A stretch of 64,000 bases of DNA from Actinoplanes cyaneus. Its GTDB lineage: Bacteria; Actinomycetota; Actinomycetes; Mycobacteriales; Micromonosporaceae. The notes under the pieces are model-generated. The model had not been told where the DNA came from. It was given only the letters and a program-made list of their open reading frames with translations, and made no database searches. The stretch is taken from positions 1-64,000 of the forward strand of contig NZ_BOMH01000020.1 of NCBI RefSeq assembly GCF_016862095.1, read 5' to 3'. Of the stretch, positions 17,067-25,928 are shown piece after piece. Made by a program: the position numbers and the translations under genes. Within the stretch, counting starts at the first letter, position 1. Each line of letters begins with the position of its first letter.

Positions 17067-17633
17067 ATGACTCGGAGCCGCCTCACCGCATCGGAGCGCC
17101 AGGAGCAGATCGTCCAGGCCGCCCTCATCGCGTTCTCGCAGGGCGGATACGCCGGCACGAGCACCGACCAGGTGGCGCGACTGTCCGGCGTGTCACAGCC
17201 GTACGTGATCCGCATCTTCGGCTCGAAGCAGGAGCTCTTCCTGGCCACCCTGCGTTACGCGGGCGAGCGCATCGAGGCCACCTGGCGCGCCGCCGCCGAC
17301 CGCGAGCCGTCCCTGGCGAGCCTCGGCCTGGCCTACAAGGACCTGCTCGCCGAGCGCGAGCTGCTGGCCGTCCTCCTGCACGGCTACGCCGCCGCCGAGG
17401 ACCCGGTCGTCGGCGACGCCGTTCGCACCTGTTACGGCCACCTCTACCAGACCGTCTGTGACCTGACCGGCGCCTCCCCGGAGGAGGCCCGCGACTTCTT
17501 CGCCATGGGCATGCTGATCACGGTCCTCGGCGCGATGCGCGTCATCGGCCCCGACCCGGTCCCCAGCCAGCCGTGGATGCGTTCACTGCTGAGCACTTTC
17601 CCCGACCAAGATCCGTTTCCCGGTACGGAGTAA
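17067..17633 (+). CDS. TetR/AcrR-family regulator of the divergent MFS pump
   Basis: This 188-aa TetR protein has the helix-turn-helix at ~10-55, with recognition part VARLSGVSQPYVIRIFGSKQ. The C-terminal domain is of the AcrR type. Its ATG at 17067 lies 5 nt after a half operator, so autorepression is likely. Its partner is the DHA2 exporter read in the opposite direction. Confidence 0.88.
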   Translation: MTRSRLTASERQEQIVQAALIAFSQGGYAGTSTDQVARLSGVSQPYVIRIFGSKQELFLATLRYAGERIEATWRAAADREPSLASLGLAYKDLLAERELLAVLLHGYAAAEDPVVGDAVRTCYGHLYQTVCDLTGASPEEARDFFAMGMLITVLGAMRVIGPDPVPSQPWMRSLLSTFPDQDPFPGTE

Positions 17634-17666
17634 GCCGGCCCGCGACCGCACTCCGCAGTCCCCGCT

Positions 17667-17781
17667 CCACTTCCGCCAGCCAGTCCCCACCCGCAGCCAC
17701 ACTCCCCGGCCCACTTCCGCCAGCCAGTCCCCACCCGCAGCCACACTCCGCACCCCTGGTCCACCTCCGCGAGCCAGTCCC
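17667..17781. repeat. 44-bp tandem repeat
   Basis: CCACTTCCGCCAGCCAGTCC begins units at 17667 and 17711, and a degenerate partial third unit begins at 17761. The two full units are almost identical, indicating recent slippage. Confidence 0.85.
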
Positions 17782-17810
17782 GGCTCAAGGCCCAGCCGCG
17801 CCCACCCCTC

Positions 17811-17867
17811 CCGGCTGGTGCTCATGGGCGTTATCCGTCCCGGATAACGCCCATGAGCACCAGCCGG
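17811..17867. repeat. Dispersed inverted repeat, element A (perfect palindrome)
   Basis: The left arm 17811-17837 and right arm 17841-17867 are perfect reverse complements of 27 nt, separated by TCC. The first 24 nt of the arm are identical to the arm at 31113-31136. The position between convergent genes suggests a bidirectional terminator or a REP-like mobile element. Confidence 0.9.
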
Positions 17868-18250
17868 AACCCCCAGCCGCGGCCGCAGCCTGGGTCCGGC
17901 AATACCTCGCGTCCGGCCGTCCACGCGACGGCGCGGCGCAGCACGGCCCTTCCCGGCGCGGCGCGGTCCGGCTCGGCGCAGCGCGGCTCGGCGCAGCCCG
18001 GCTCGGCGCCCGGCGCCTCGGGTCGGCAGAGCATCGCGTCCGGCCGTCTATGCGACGGGCGGAATGCGACGGGCGGAAACAATTGCGGCGGACTGTTGCA
18101 CTGGCGCAACATGGCTGCAACGATGACCTTCGATTCCGGGACGCATGGTTACCGCGGGGCTACCGGCTACGTCCGGCCGGCGGGACCCCGCCTCGCGGTC
18201 GCCGTCGACCCGGACAGCACCGCCGCCCGCCACCCCGGCGGAGCGAAGAC

Positions 18251-18282
18251 AGCGTGTGCCGGACCTCCGACCGGCACACGCT
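18251..18282. terminator. Terminator hairpin between convergent genes
   Basis: AGCGTGTGCCGG (18251-18262) pairs perfectly with CCGGCACACGCT (18271-18282) around 8 nt. On the plus strand GTGCGTTT follows. It lies 25 nt beyond the stop of the DUF4241 gene and probably ends that transcript. Confidence 0.65.
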
Positions 18283-18306
18283 GTGCGTTTCCAGCCTGCT
18301 GAGAGC

Positions 18307-18936
18307 TCAGGGCATGACGAGGAAGTCCGTGACGAAGCAGGCAACCTCGCCCGACTCGGTGCGGCCCACGTAGGTCGGGTAGTAACCGTCGCCCCAGCCC
18401 GACTCGACCATGATCACGTTGGCGCCGGAGTCCTCGTCGACGACCTGGTCGAAGTGGCCCGGCACCGGCTCCTCCGGGAACTCGTCGGGGTCGAACGCCT
18501 CCTCGAAGTCCTCCGAGTCCCACTCGGCGAGGATGCGGGACGCGCTGAGATCGGCGAACGCGCCGGCGCCGGTGTCGACGCCGTACCCGAAGAACTCGCC
18601 CGGCTCCAGCTGATCCGGCTCGTCGCTGTCGACCAGGGCCAGCTCCCACGACGCGACCGGCTCGTCGCGGACCACCAGTTGCAGGGCGGAGACCCGCCGC
18701 TGCCACTCCCGATCCTCCTTCTCCAGCACCGCGACCCAGGCGACGACCTGATAATCCCCCGGCGTCAGGGCGACCGAGAACGGCTCGTCCTCCTCGTCGG
18801 TGACGCCCGGGTCGAAGGCGGCCAGCCGACCGGTGGGCAGCTTGAGGGCGCCGAGCGGGTGTGGCTCGACGACGTAGGCCACGTCGTCCTGGACGTGACG
18901 GGAACCGGCCTGCAGCAGGCGGTCGAGATCAGGCAT
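18307..18936 (-). CDS. DUF4241 domain-containing protein
   Basis: This 209-aa soluble acidic protein matches the DUF4241 pattern: PGDYQVVAWVAVLE near residue 80, VSALQLVVRDEPVASWELAL near 105, and a C-terminal GWGDGYYPTYVGR followed by a stretch ending in DFLVMP. The family's function is unknown; some members sit near toxin-immunity loci, but no toxin is seen here. ATG at 18936 is the start. The upstream gene on the same strand begins at 20762 and ends at 18969, so the two may be cotranscribed. Confidence 0.82.
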   Translation of the reverse strand: MPDLDRLLQAGSRHVQDDVAYVVEPHPLGALKLPTGRLAAFDPGVTDEEDEPFSVALTPGDYQVVAWVAVLEKEDREWQRRVSALQLVVRDEPVASWELALVDSDEPDQLEPGEFFGYGVDTGAGAFADLSASRILAEWDSEDFEEAFDPDEFPEEPVPGHFDQVVDEDSGANVIMVESGWGDGYYPTYVGRTESGEVACFVTDFLVMP

Positions 18937-18968
18937 GCGGGCAAGGTACCGGACCCGTACGACAGGAC

Positions 18969-20762
18969 CTATCCGATGTGCACCCACACGTCGTCGAGGC
19001 TGCCGTGGAACTGATCGTTGTCGGTCCCGCCGCCCTTGCCCCCGACGGTCAGCGGCGCGTCGGTGTCGATCGCGAGCGTGGCCGCCACCGGCACGATGGC
19101 CCGCACCACGCCGTCCACCAGGAGGGACAGCGCCGAGCCGGTGCGGCGGCACTCCAGGCTGTGCCAGTTCCCGTCGGCGACCGAGACACGGCTGCGCGCC
19201 AGGTGGATCGTGCCGTCGCCGATGCCGCAGCTGGGCTTGCCGGAGATGCCGTCGACCTGCAGCTTGTACTGGCCGCCACCGGTCGAGTAGCCCTTCTGCA
19301 GGATGTTCTCGCCGCTGGACGTCTCCGCCGAGGACAGGAGCACTCCCGCGCCGTACCGGATGGGCCGGTTCCCGGGGTTGAGATCGAGGGCCGGCTGGCT
19401 CCGCAGGATCAGGCGTGGGCAGGCAGGGCCGGTGCATTTCGCCGGGAACTGCAGCGCCTGGCCGAGGCCATGAGTGATCATCTTCGGCGTGGCGCCGTTG
19501 CGCGTGACCGTCCGGAGCAGGTGACCGCGCCCGGAGCCGTCGTCGAAGGTGCCGTCCGTGACCGTGGTGTCGAAGTTGTACGACGCCACGTAGTCCGACC
19601 TCAGCTGACCACTTTCGGTCCTCCGGAAAGCGCCGAACTCGGCGTATCGCTTGCGCGGCAACCCGCCGACAGTGGTGAAGTCACCCACCGCGCTGATCGA
19701 GGCGAGTTCCGGGCTCGCGGCCAGCGATCGTGTCCCGGCGACCCCGTTGGCCTGCGGCGCCCAGGCGAGCAGGTTGCCCTGCGGGTCGACGGCGGCCAGT
19801 TTCCCGCGGGTCACCGAACCGTCGGTGCAACTGCCCTTGACCCCGTTGTTCGTCGTGGTGCAGGCGCTGTCGAAGTGTCCCCCGACGTAGACGGTCCCGC
19901 CCAGCACGGTGATCGCCTGCGCGTCGCCGTCGAAGACCCGGGTCCAGCGGATGGCGCCCTCCCTGGTGTACGACACGGCCCGCCCGCCGAGGCCGCCGAG
20001 CGCCGCGTACACCCCGTCCGGGGCGGCGGCCAGCGCGAACACCTGCGAGACCGGTCTCGGCACGAACCTGGGGTCGAGCGCGCCGGTGACCGGGTCGACC
20101 GCGGACAGGCGCAGGGTCGAGCGGGCCCCGTTCGTCCGGTGGAAGCTTCCGCCCAGGTAGATCCGATCGGGGCCGGACGCGAGCGCGTGCACCGTGTCGT
20201 CGGTCGTCGGCGCCCAGGCCTCGAGCTCACCGGTCGCCGTGCTGAACGCGGCAAGGTTGGCCCGCGGCAGCCCGTCCACGGCTGCGATCCGCCCGCCGAG
20301 ATACACGCGCCCGTGCCCGGTGGCCAGCGCGTTCGGCTGCCCCAGCACGGTGTGCCGCATTGACGTGAGCCAGCCGCCGGCCGCGTCCAGCCCGGCGATC
20401 GAGTCCCGGAGCTGACCGTTCACGCGGTCGAAGTCACCGGCCGCGTAAACCGTGTCACCGTCCACGGCGAGAGCGCGCACGTTCGCGTCCGCGCTGGGCC
20501 TCCAGTCGAGCAGGGCGCCGGTGAGCGAGTCGAACGCGGCCAGCCGGATGCGCTCCACGGTGCGACCGCCTGCGCTGGCCTTGGTGAAACTGCCACCGAC
20601 ATAGACGGTGCTGCCCCGGTAGGCAACCGCGTAGACCGGGCCGTTGAAGGACGGCGAGGTCACCGGGCTCGGCGAGACGATCTCGGCGAAGGCCGGGCCG
20701 CCGGCGGTGGCGAGGACAGTCGCGATGCCGGCGACAAGGACCCTTTTATGGAGATTGGCCAC
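18969..20762 (-). CDS. Secreted beta-propeller protein with C-terminal LamG domain
   Basis: This 597-aa exported protein has a signal peptide (~1-27, ending AFA-E). Residues ~40-400 contain repeated blades with the pattern GxxVYVGGxF..., spaced 45-55 residues, typical of delta-60/PQQ-like propellers. Residues ~405-597 form a concanavalin/LamG-type domain with NWHSLECRR and a final [10 protein letters not shown]. Four Cys in the second half may form disulfides. Such proteins usually bind carbohydrate or sit at the cell surface. No catalytic residues were recognised. The start is a GTG with no clear ribosome site. Confidence 0.82.
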   Translation of the reverse strand: MANLHKRVLVAGIATVLATAGGPAFAEIVSPSPVTSPSFNGPVYAVAYRGSTVYVGGSFTKASAGGRTVERIRLAAFDSLTGALLDWRPSADANVRALAVDGDTVYAAGDFDRVNGQLRDSIAGLDAAGGWLTSMRHTVLGQPNALATGHGRVYLGGRIAAVDGLPRANLAAFSTATGELEAWAPTTDDTVHALASGPDRIYLGGSFHRTNGARSTLRLSAVDPVTGALDPRFVPRPVSQVFALAAAPDGVYAALGGLGGRAVSYTREGAIRWTRVFDGDAQAITVLGGTVYVGGHFDSACTTTNNGVKGSCTDGSVTRGKLAAVDPQGNLLAWAPQANGVAGTRSLAASPELASISAVGDFTTVGGLPRKRYAEFGAFRRTESGQLRSDYVASYNFDTTVTDGTFDDGSGRGHLLRTVTRNGATPKMITHGLGQALQFPAKCTGPACPRLILRSQPALDLNPGNRPIRYGAGVLLSSAETSSGENILQKGYSTGGGQYKLQVDGISGKPSCGIGDGTIHLARSRVSVADGNWHSLECRRTGSALSLLVDGVVRAIVPVAATLAIDTDAPLTVGGKGGGTDNDQFHGSLDDVWVHIG

Positions 20763-20843
20763 GTTGATAGCTAACTTGTTGGCTGCACAAAGGTGGCGGG
20801 GCCACTATGCTGCCGCGTACTGCAATCGAGAAAGGGGAATGCC

Positions 20844-21281
20844 GTGCCGCTGCGCCGCCGCATCGCCGTGCCCGTCACCCTGCTCGCCGTCGTGGCCCTC
20901 GCCGCCGGCTGCGAGATCAAGGTGAACCCCGGCTCGGTCTCCGCGCCGTTCAGCGTCGCGCCGGTGCCCTCCGCCTCGGCCGGTCAGCCGGCGTACGTGT
21001 GCACGGCGATCTACAAGATCCTCACCGACGGCGCGGTGAAGGCCGCCGCCTACGCGACCGGCACGGACGACGCCGCCAAGGACGGCCTGCGCCAGACGTT
21101 CGGCGAGATGGCCACGCAGGTCACCGCAGCCGGGGCGAAGAGCGAGGCACCCGCGCAGAGGACAGCGGCCGACCTGATCGCCGCCCGGTTGACGGCGGCC
21201 AGCACGGCAACCGATCCGAAGGCCTTCCTGAACGGCGAGTTCAGCACGATCAGCCAGAAGATCGACGACACCTGCCCCTGA
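20844..21281 (+). CDS. Small secreted lipoprotein
   Basis: This 145-aa lipoprotein starts with PLRRR, has a hydrophobic stretch and then the lipobox LAAGC (Cys near residue 23), after which the mature part is Ala/Thr-rich and helical. It contains YVCTAIYKILTDG and ends in DDTCP, giving two Cys that could pair. GTG at 20844 is supported by GAAAGGGGAA 5-14 nt upstream; a longer frame from 20793 would destroy the signal sequence. Function is unknown. It is separate from the downstream oxidoreductase by 56 nt. Confidence 0.8.
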   Translation: MPLRRRIAVPVTLLAVVALAAGCEIKVNPGSVSAPFSVAPVPSASAGQPAYVCTAIYKILTDGAVKAAAYATGTDDAAKDGLRQTFGEMATQVTAAGAKSEAPAQRTAADLIAARLTAASTATDPKAFLNGEFSTISQKIDDTCP

Positions 21282-21337
21282 GGCGCGTTGTGAAGTTCGG
21301 CCAGGGCCGCGGCGTGGTCAGGCCTTAGGCTGGACCC

Positions 21338-22108
21338 ATGATCGACAGACGGGTCCGGATCGGGCTCCAGTTGCAGCCGCAGCACATGGACTATGCCACC
21401 ATCCGCCGCACCGCCGCCGAGGCCGAGGAGGCCGGCGTCGACGTGCTGTTCAACTGGGACCACTTCTTCCCGTTGAGCGGCGAGCCGGACGGCCTGCACT
21501 TCGAGTGCTGGACCATGCTTGCCGCGTGGGCCGAGTCCACCTCCCGCGTCGAGATCGGCGCCCTGGTCTCCTGCAACAGCTACCGCAACCCGGAGCTGCT
21601 CGCCGACATGGCCCGCACCGTGGACCACATCTCCGAGGGCCGGCTGATCCTCGGTATCGGCTCGGGCTGGTTCGAACGTGACTACACCGAGTACGGCTAC
21701 GAGTTCGGCACGGCCGGCGGCCGCCTCGACGACCTGGCCACCGCACTCCCGCGCATCGAGTCCCGCTGGGAGAAGCTGAATCCGCCGCCCACCCGCGACA
21801 TCCCCGTCCTGATCGGCGGCGGCGGTGAGAAGAAGACCCTGCGCCTGACCGCCAAGCACGCCGACATCTGGCACAGCTTCTCCGACCCGGAAACCCTCGA
21901 ACGCAAACTGGGCATCCTCGGACAGCACTGCGCGGACCTCGGCCGCGACCCCTCCGAGATCGAGATCTCGGTCATGGGCAAGACCGAGAACCGCGACCGG
22001 ATGTACGAGCTCGGCGCCCGCCTCTTCACCGTCCACACCGGCGGCCCCACGCCCGACCTCACCGAACTCCGCGAGTTCCTCGCCTGGCGCGACAAACTGA
22101 ACGCGTAG
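21338..22108 (+). CDS. LLM-class F420-dependent oxidoreductase
   Basis: This 256-aa TIM-barrel flavin/F420 oxidoreductase is of the luciferase-like class. Family signatures are VLFNWDHFFPL, the GALVSCNSYRNPELLADMAR segment and GRLILGIGSGW, which mark the F420-binding subgroup. It is shorter than bacterial luciferase subunits but normal for the F420 group. Substrate is unknown. F420 use fits an actinomycete host. An ATG start with no obvious leader follows a CTTAGGCT-like -10 region, so it may be leaderless. Confidence 0.87.
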   Translation: MIDRRVRIGLQLQPQHMDYATIRRTAAEAEEAGVDVLFNWDHFFPLSGEPDGLHFECWTMLAAWAESTSRVEIGALVSCNSYRNPELLADMARTVDHISEGRLILGIGSGWFERDYTEYGYEFGTAGGRLDDLATALPRIESRWEKLNPPPTRDIPVLIGGGGEKKTLRLTAKHADIWHSFSDPETLERKLGILGQHCADLGRDPSEIEISVMGKTENRDRMYELGARLFTVHTGGPTPDLTELREFLAWRDKLNA

Positions 22109-22131
22109 CCCGGCCCACCGCGTGGCGGACC

Positions 22132-22154
22132 GGCTCAGCATGGACGGCTGAGCC
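22132..22154 (+). terminator. Hairpin after the LLM oxidoreductase gene
   Basis: GGCTCAGC (22132-22139) pairs with GCTGAGCC (22147-22154) around 7 nt, 24 nt after the stop codon. There is no T-run, which is usual in such GC-rich genomes. Confidence 0.5.
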
Positions 22155-22305
22155 AGTCCCACCGGCATCAGTCGCGCCGGCACACCAAGCACAGCGCCGC
22201 GTCCATCCGTGCGGCTGGGCGCCTACTCCTACGGTGCGTTTCTGCAACTGCAGCGGTTCGGCGCCCACCTCGAATGGGTCTGAGCACGGATCGCCCGACG
22301 AGCCG

Positions 22306-23724
22306 TCAGACCACCAGGCTGATGAGCATCACGCAGGCGAAGCCCACCACCGAGATGATCGTCTCCATCACCGACCACGTCTTGATGGTCTGGCCGACGG
22401 TCATCCCGAAGTATTCCTTGACCAGCCAGAAGCCGGCGTCGTTGACGTGCGAGAAGAACAGCGACCCGGAGCCGATCGCCAGCACCAGCAGCGACACCGT
22501 CGGCTTGTCCAGGGTGGCCGCGAGCGGCGCCACGATGCCGGCCGCGGTGATCGTGGCGACGGTGGCCGAGCCGGTCGCGACCCGGATGCCGACCGCGACG
22601 AGGAAGCCGAGCAGCAGCGCGTTGATGTTGGCGTCCTTGGCAGCGTCCGCGATCACGTTGCCGACCCCGGTGTCGACCAGGACCTGCTTGAATCCGCCGC
22701 CCGCGGCCACGATGAGCAGGATCGCGGCGATCGGGGGCAGCGATCCGCCGATCACCGAGGACGTCTCGCGGCGGTCGAAGCCGGCCCGGTGACCGAGCGA
22801 CCACATCGCCAGCAGCACGCCGAAGAGCAGCGCGACGACGGGGGTGCCGAGGACCTCGAGGACCGACCGCGCGCTGTTGCCCTCGGGGAGCGTCAGCTCG
22901 GCGACGGCGCGGGCCAGCATCAGCACGATCGGCAGCAGCACGGTGAGCACCGCCGGCCAGAACCCGGGGTTGCGGCGGCGCCCCTCGGCGCTGTCCGGCA
23001 CACCGTCGCGGTCGTGGTCGGTGATGCCGGCGCTCTCCGCGGATCCGCCGGTGCTGATCGCGACCGCCTCGCGCGACGGGACGGCCACCGGCACGCGCGC
23101 GGCGATGAAGTTGCCGAAGAGCGGACCGGCGACGATCACCGTCGGGATCGCGCAGATCAGGCCGAACATCAGGGTCAGGCCGAGGTCGGCGTGCAGGCTG
23201 TCGATCGCGACGAGCGGGCCGGGGTGGGGCGGCACCAGACCGTGCAGCACGGAGAGGCCGGCCAGCGCCGGGATCCCGATCCGCAGCAGCCCCACGTCGG
23301 TGCGGCGGGCGACCAGCAGCACGATCGGCACGAGCAGCACCACGCCGATCTCGAAGAACAGCGGCAGCCCGACGAGCGCCGCGACCCCGGCCATCGCCCA
23401 GGGCAGCGCGGAGCTGGAGACGCCGGTGACGATCCGCTGGACGATCCCGTCCGCGCCGCCGGACTCGGTCAGCAGCGCACCGATCATGGAGCCCAGCGCG
23501 ATCAGCACGCCGACGCTGCCGACCGTGCTGCCCAGCCCGGTGGTGAACGACGTGACGATCTTGGCGGGGTCGGCGCCGGCGATCAGGCCGAGGGCGGCGG
23601 TGCCGAGGATCAGCGCCAGGAACGGATGGAACTTCGCCCAGGCGATCAGCAGCACGACGACCGCGATGCCGAGCACCGCGGCGACGATCAGTTGGGCGGT
23701 GCCCGCATCGGTGATGGTCGACAT
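22306..23724 (-). CDS. GntP-family gluconate/organic-acid:H+ symporter
   Basis: This 472-aa permease has about 12-14 hydrophobic helices. Diagnostic GntP segments are the N-terminal WAKFHPFLALILG, VGLPLFFEIGVVLLVPIV and LVPPHPGPLVAI. Members import gluconate or related sugar acids with a proton. No gluconate kinase or GntR regulator is adjacent, so the substrate is not fixed by context. The C-terminus reads MLISLVV. Confidence 0.92.
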   Translation of the reverse strand: MSTITDAGTAQLIVAAVLGIAVVVLLIAWAKFHPFLALILGTAALGLIAGADPAKIVTSFTTGLGSTVGSVGVLIALGSMIGALLTESGGADGIVQRIVTGVSSSALPWAMAGVAALVGLPLFFEIGVVLLVPIVLLVARRTDVGLLRIGIPALAGLSVLHGLVPPHPGPLVAIDSLHADLGLTLMFGLICAIPTVIVAGPLFGNFIAARVPVAVPSREAVAISTGGSAESAGITDHDRDGVPDSAEGRRRNPGFWPAVLTVLLPIVLMLARAVAELTLPEGNSARSVLEVLGTPVVALLFGVLLAMWSLGHRAGFDRRETSSVIGGSLPPIAAILLIVAAGGGFKQVLVDTGVGNVIADAAKDANINALLLGFLVAVGIRVATGSATVATITAAGIVAPLAATLDKPTVSLLVLAIGSGSLFFSHVNDAGFWLVKEYFGMTVGQTIKTWSVMETIISVVGFACVMLISLVV

Positions 23725-23762
23725 GCCGCGCGCTTACCCATCCTGCCGGGATTTCACGCCTG

Positions 23763-24302
23763 TTACCGACTGCCGGGCTTCCGGGCGGGGCCTGCGGGTT
23801 TCTCCTCCCCGGGCAGCACGACCGCCGTCTCGCCCTGCCTGTCGAGCGCCTTGCGCAACGGCCCGGCGGGCGCCGGGGGCCGGAGCACCTTCTCCAGCGC
23901 GCGGCCCACGACGGCCGCCTCCTCGGGCGTCATCAACCCGGTGAAGTGCCGCTGGATGCCGTCCAGGTAGACCGGTGCGGCCTCGCGCAGCCGCTGCCGA
24001 CCGGCGTCGGTGATGGCGGCGTGTGCGGACCGGCGATCGTCCGGATTCGTCTCCCGGACGGCGAGGCCGGCGGCGACGAGCTGGTCGACCACGCGGCTCA
24101 CCCGGGTGCGGCTGACCACCGCCCGCTCCCCCAGCTCGCCCATGCTGAGCCGCCCGTCCGGCGCGTGTCGCAGCTCGAGCAGCACGTCGTACCAGGTCAG
24201 GGGTAGGCCGCAGGTGGACTGGAGGGTCCGGTCCAGCACCGGCACGACGGCGGCGTGCACCCGGAGCAGCGCGGCCCAGGCGGTGGTGTCGGTGTCGCTC
24301 AT
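23763..24302 (-). CDS. MarR-family regulator (azoreductase repressor)
   Basis: This 179-aa winged-helix protein is a typical MarR: LPLTWYDVLLELRHAPDGR leads into the helix-turn-helix LGERAVVSRTRVSRVVDQL and the wing DDRRSAHAAITDAGR. A Pro/Gly-rich tail of ~35 residues extends beyond the usual end. ATG at 24302 is followed upstream by two TGTGCGTGCGCACA boxes that it probably binds. The divergent gene is a quinone/azo NADH reductase, a classic MarR target activated by quinones or azo compounds. Confidence 0.87.
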   Translation of the reverse strand: MSDTDTTAWAALLRVHAAVVPVLDRTLQSTCGLPLTWYDVLLELRHAPDGRLSMGELGERAVVSRTRVSRVVDQLVAAGLAVRETNPDDRRSAHAAITDAGRQRLREAAPVYLDGIQRHFTGLMTPEEAAVVGRALEKVLRPPAPAGPLRKALDRQGETAVVLPGEEKPAGPARKPGSR

Positions 24303-24323
24303 CACGTCAGCGTACCCAAATCT

Positions 24324-24366
24324 TGTGCGTGCGCACACACTGGGAGTAGGAATGTGCGTGCGCACA
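24324..24366. promoter_or_regulatory. Twin MarR operators TGTGCG-TG-CGCACA
   Basis: The same 14-bp inverted repeat occurs exactly at 24324-24337 and 24353-24366, 29 bp apart, centred between the divergent marR and azoreductase genes. Exact duplication in such a short gap strongly suggests regulator sites. Confidence 0.8.
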
Positions 24367-24390
24367 CTTCTAATCCATGAGGAGCACACC

Positions 24391-25047
24391 GTGAAGCTGC
24401 TGCACATCGCCGCCTCCCCGCGCGGCGAGCGTTCCGAGTCGCTGGCCCTGGCGAGCACGTTCCTGACCTCGGCGCGCTTGGCGGATCCCGGGCTCGAGAC
24501 CGCCGAGTGGAACCTCTGGGACGGCTCGCTGCCGCCCTTCGGCCCGGACGCGGCCGCCGCCAAGATGACCGTCTTTGCCGGCGAGGAGCCGACCGGCCCG
24601 GCCGCCGACGCCTGGAACGCGGCCACCGACGCGTTCCGCCGCTTCGACTCCGCCGATCTCTACCTGTTCAGCGTGCCGATGTGGAACGCCGGGATCCCGT
24701 ACATCCTGAAGCAGTTCATCGACGTCGTCAGCCAGCCCGGCCTGGTCTTCGGGTTCGACCCCGAGCAGGGCTATTCCGGGCTGCTGCGGGACAAGAGGGC
24801 AGCGGTGATCTACACCAGCGCGGTCTACGGCCCCGGCCGGGCGCCCGCGTTCGGCAGCGACTTCCAGTCCACCTACTTCGCCGACTGGCTCCACTGGGCC
24901 GGCGTCCACCACCAGACCGAGATCCACTTCCGGCCGAACCTTGCCACCGCGGACGCCGCGACAGCCCGCTCCCTCGCCCACGAGCAGGCCCGCGAGCAGG
25001 GAAAACTCTTCATTCAACCCCAGACCCCATTGCGCGTACGGGGATAG
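24391..25047 (+). CDS. FMN-dependent NADH:quinone/azoreductase family protein
   Basis: This 218-aa flavodoxin-fold reductase is of the AzoR/AcpD type. The N-terminal IAASPRGERSES is the FMN-phosphate loop, SVPMWNAGIPYILKQFID is the conserved central segment, and SAVYGPG lines the flavin site. Family members reduce quinones and azo dyes by two-electron transfer. GTG at 24391 follows GAGGAG. Expression is likely controlled by the divergent MarR through operators ending 24 nt upstream. Confidence 0.88.
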   Translation: MKLLHIAASPRGERSESLALASTFLTSARLADPGLETAEWNLWDGSLPPFGPDAAAAKMTVFAGEEPTGPAADAWNAATDAFRRFDSADLYLFSVPMWNAGIPYILKQFIDVVSQPGLVFGFDPEQGYSGLLRDKRAAVIYTSAVYGPGRAPAFGSDFQSTYFADWLHWAGVHHQTEIHFRPNLATADAATARSLAHEQAREQGKLFIQPQTPLRVRG

Positions 25048-25126
25048 CCCGCCCCCGCCCGCCGGAACCACCGCCCAGCCCCGCCGCGAGCCCGGCTCGG
25101 GGCAGGGCCGCACCGCGACGCACGAC

Positions 25127-25184
25127 CCCGGCCGGCACTCACGGCTCCCATCGGGGCCGGGAACAACCGTGAGCACCGGCCGGG
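25127..25184. repeat. Dispersed inverted repeat, element E
   Basis: CCCGGCCGG...CTCACGG (25127-25144) pairs with CCGTGAG...CCGGCCGGG (25167-25184), 16 of 18 positions matching, around a 22-nt loop. It lies between convergent genes and shares the GCTCAYGG core with element A. Confidence 0.7.
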
Positions 25185-25252
25185 CGTCGGGCGCGGGCGG
25201 GCGAGGAGTGGCGGCCTGACGACGTACCCCAGCGGGGTCGGGATCGTGAATG

Positions 25253-25924
25253 TCAGGCGGCGAGGCCTGACTTGACCGTGCGGGTCAGATCGTCACCGAG
25301 GACCTCCGGGGCACCGGCGGCGACCGCGTCGAGGGCCAGCCCGGCCACCAGCGCGGGGTCGGTCTTCTGGTCGGCGGGGACGGACGCCGCCATGTCGGTG
25401 TCCATGTAGCCGACGTGCAGCCCGGTCACGGTGATGCCCTTCGGCGCCAGTTGCTCGCGGGTCGCGTTGGTGAGCGCCCACGCCGCGGCCTTCGTCGCCG
25501 AGTAGGACCCGAGCGGCGCGGGGTGGAACCAGGACAGCACGGAGAGCACGTTGAGCACCGCTCCCCCGCCGTTGCCCTCGATGACCGGGGCGAACGCCTC
25601 GGTGACCGCGAGCGGGCCGAAGTAGTTGGTCTCCATCTCGGCGCGGATCAGCGCCAGGTCGCCGCCGAGCAGCGGCTGCCCGGTCGAGGCGCCGGCGTTG
25701 TTGATCAGGAGGGTGGCGTCCGCCGCGGTGGCGGCGGCCTCGGCGATCGACTGCGGGTCGGTGACGTCGAGGCGCAGCGGGATCGCGCCGGGCAGGTCGA
25801 TCGAGGACGGGTTGCGGGCCGCGGCGTAGACCTTGGCGCCGCGTGCGAGCAGCTGGGCGGCGAGGTGACGGCCGAACCCGCGGTTGGCTCCGGTGACGAC
25901 GGCGACGGCGTTGGTAAGTTCCAT
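25253..25924 (-). CDS. Short-chain dehydrogenase/reductase
   Basis: This 223-aa classical SDR has the Rossmann motif TGANRGFG (11-18), NNAG (75-78), and catalytic Ser128, Tyr141 and Lys145 (YSATK). The coenzyme is probably NADP(H), judging by Arg37 in the AAARNPSS segment. Substrate is unknown. ATG at 25924 sits next to the operators shared with the divergent TetR gene, so it is a likely direct TetR target. Confidence 0.9.
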   Translation of the reverse strand: MELTNAVAVVTGANRGFGRHLAAQLLARGAKVYAAARNPSSIDLPGAIPLRLDVTDPQSIAEAAATAADATLLINNAGASTGQPLLGGDLALIRAEMETNYFGPLAVTEAFAPVIEGNGGGAVLNVLSVLSWFHPAPLGSYSATKAAAWALTNATREQLAPKGITVTGLHVGYMDTDMAASVPADQKTDPALVAGLALDAVAAGAPEVLGDDLTRTVKSGLAA

Positions 25925-25928
25925 GCGT

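Larger units (their letters stand above)
17634..18306. other. 673-bp convergent intergenic region rich in repeats
   Basis: No credible gene is seen between the convergent tetR and DUF4241 genes. The region contains a 44-bp tandem duplication (17667-17754, partial third copy to 17781), a perfect 27-bp-arm palindrome (17811-17867), CGGCTCGGCGC-type short repeats (~17940-18030) and a terminator hairpin (18251-18282). Open frames here are low-complexity and overlap in several frames, so I rejected them. Confidence 0.75.

Noticed and set aside
17811..17867. CRISPR repeat
   Set aside because: Only one long palindrome is here; there are no spacers or regular array, and no cas genes in the window.
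17785..18120. Minus-strand frame in the repeat-rich gap
   Set aside because: It reads through palindrome and CGGCTCGGCGC-type repeats and overlaps other open frames, so it is not credible.
18307..19437. 376-aa version of the DUF4241 gene
   Set aside because: The extension lies within the LamG gene in another frame; the DUF4241 domain begins at ATG 18936.
24010..24390. N-terminal extension of the azoreductase
   Set aside because: It would cover the marR gene on the other strand and the operators; GTG 24391 has a GAGGAG site.
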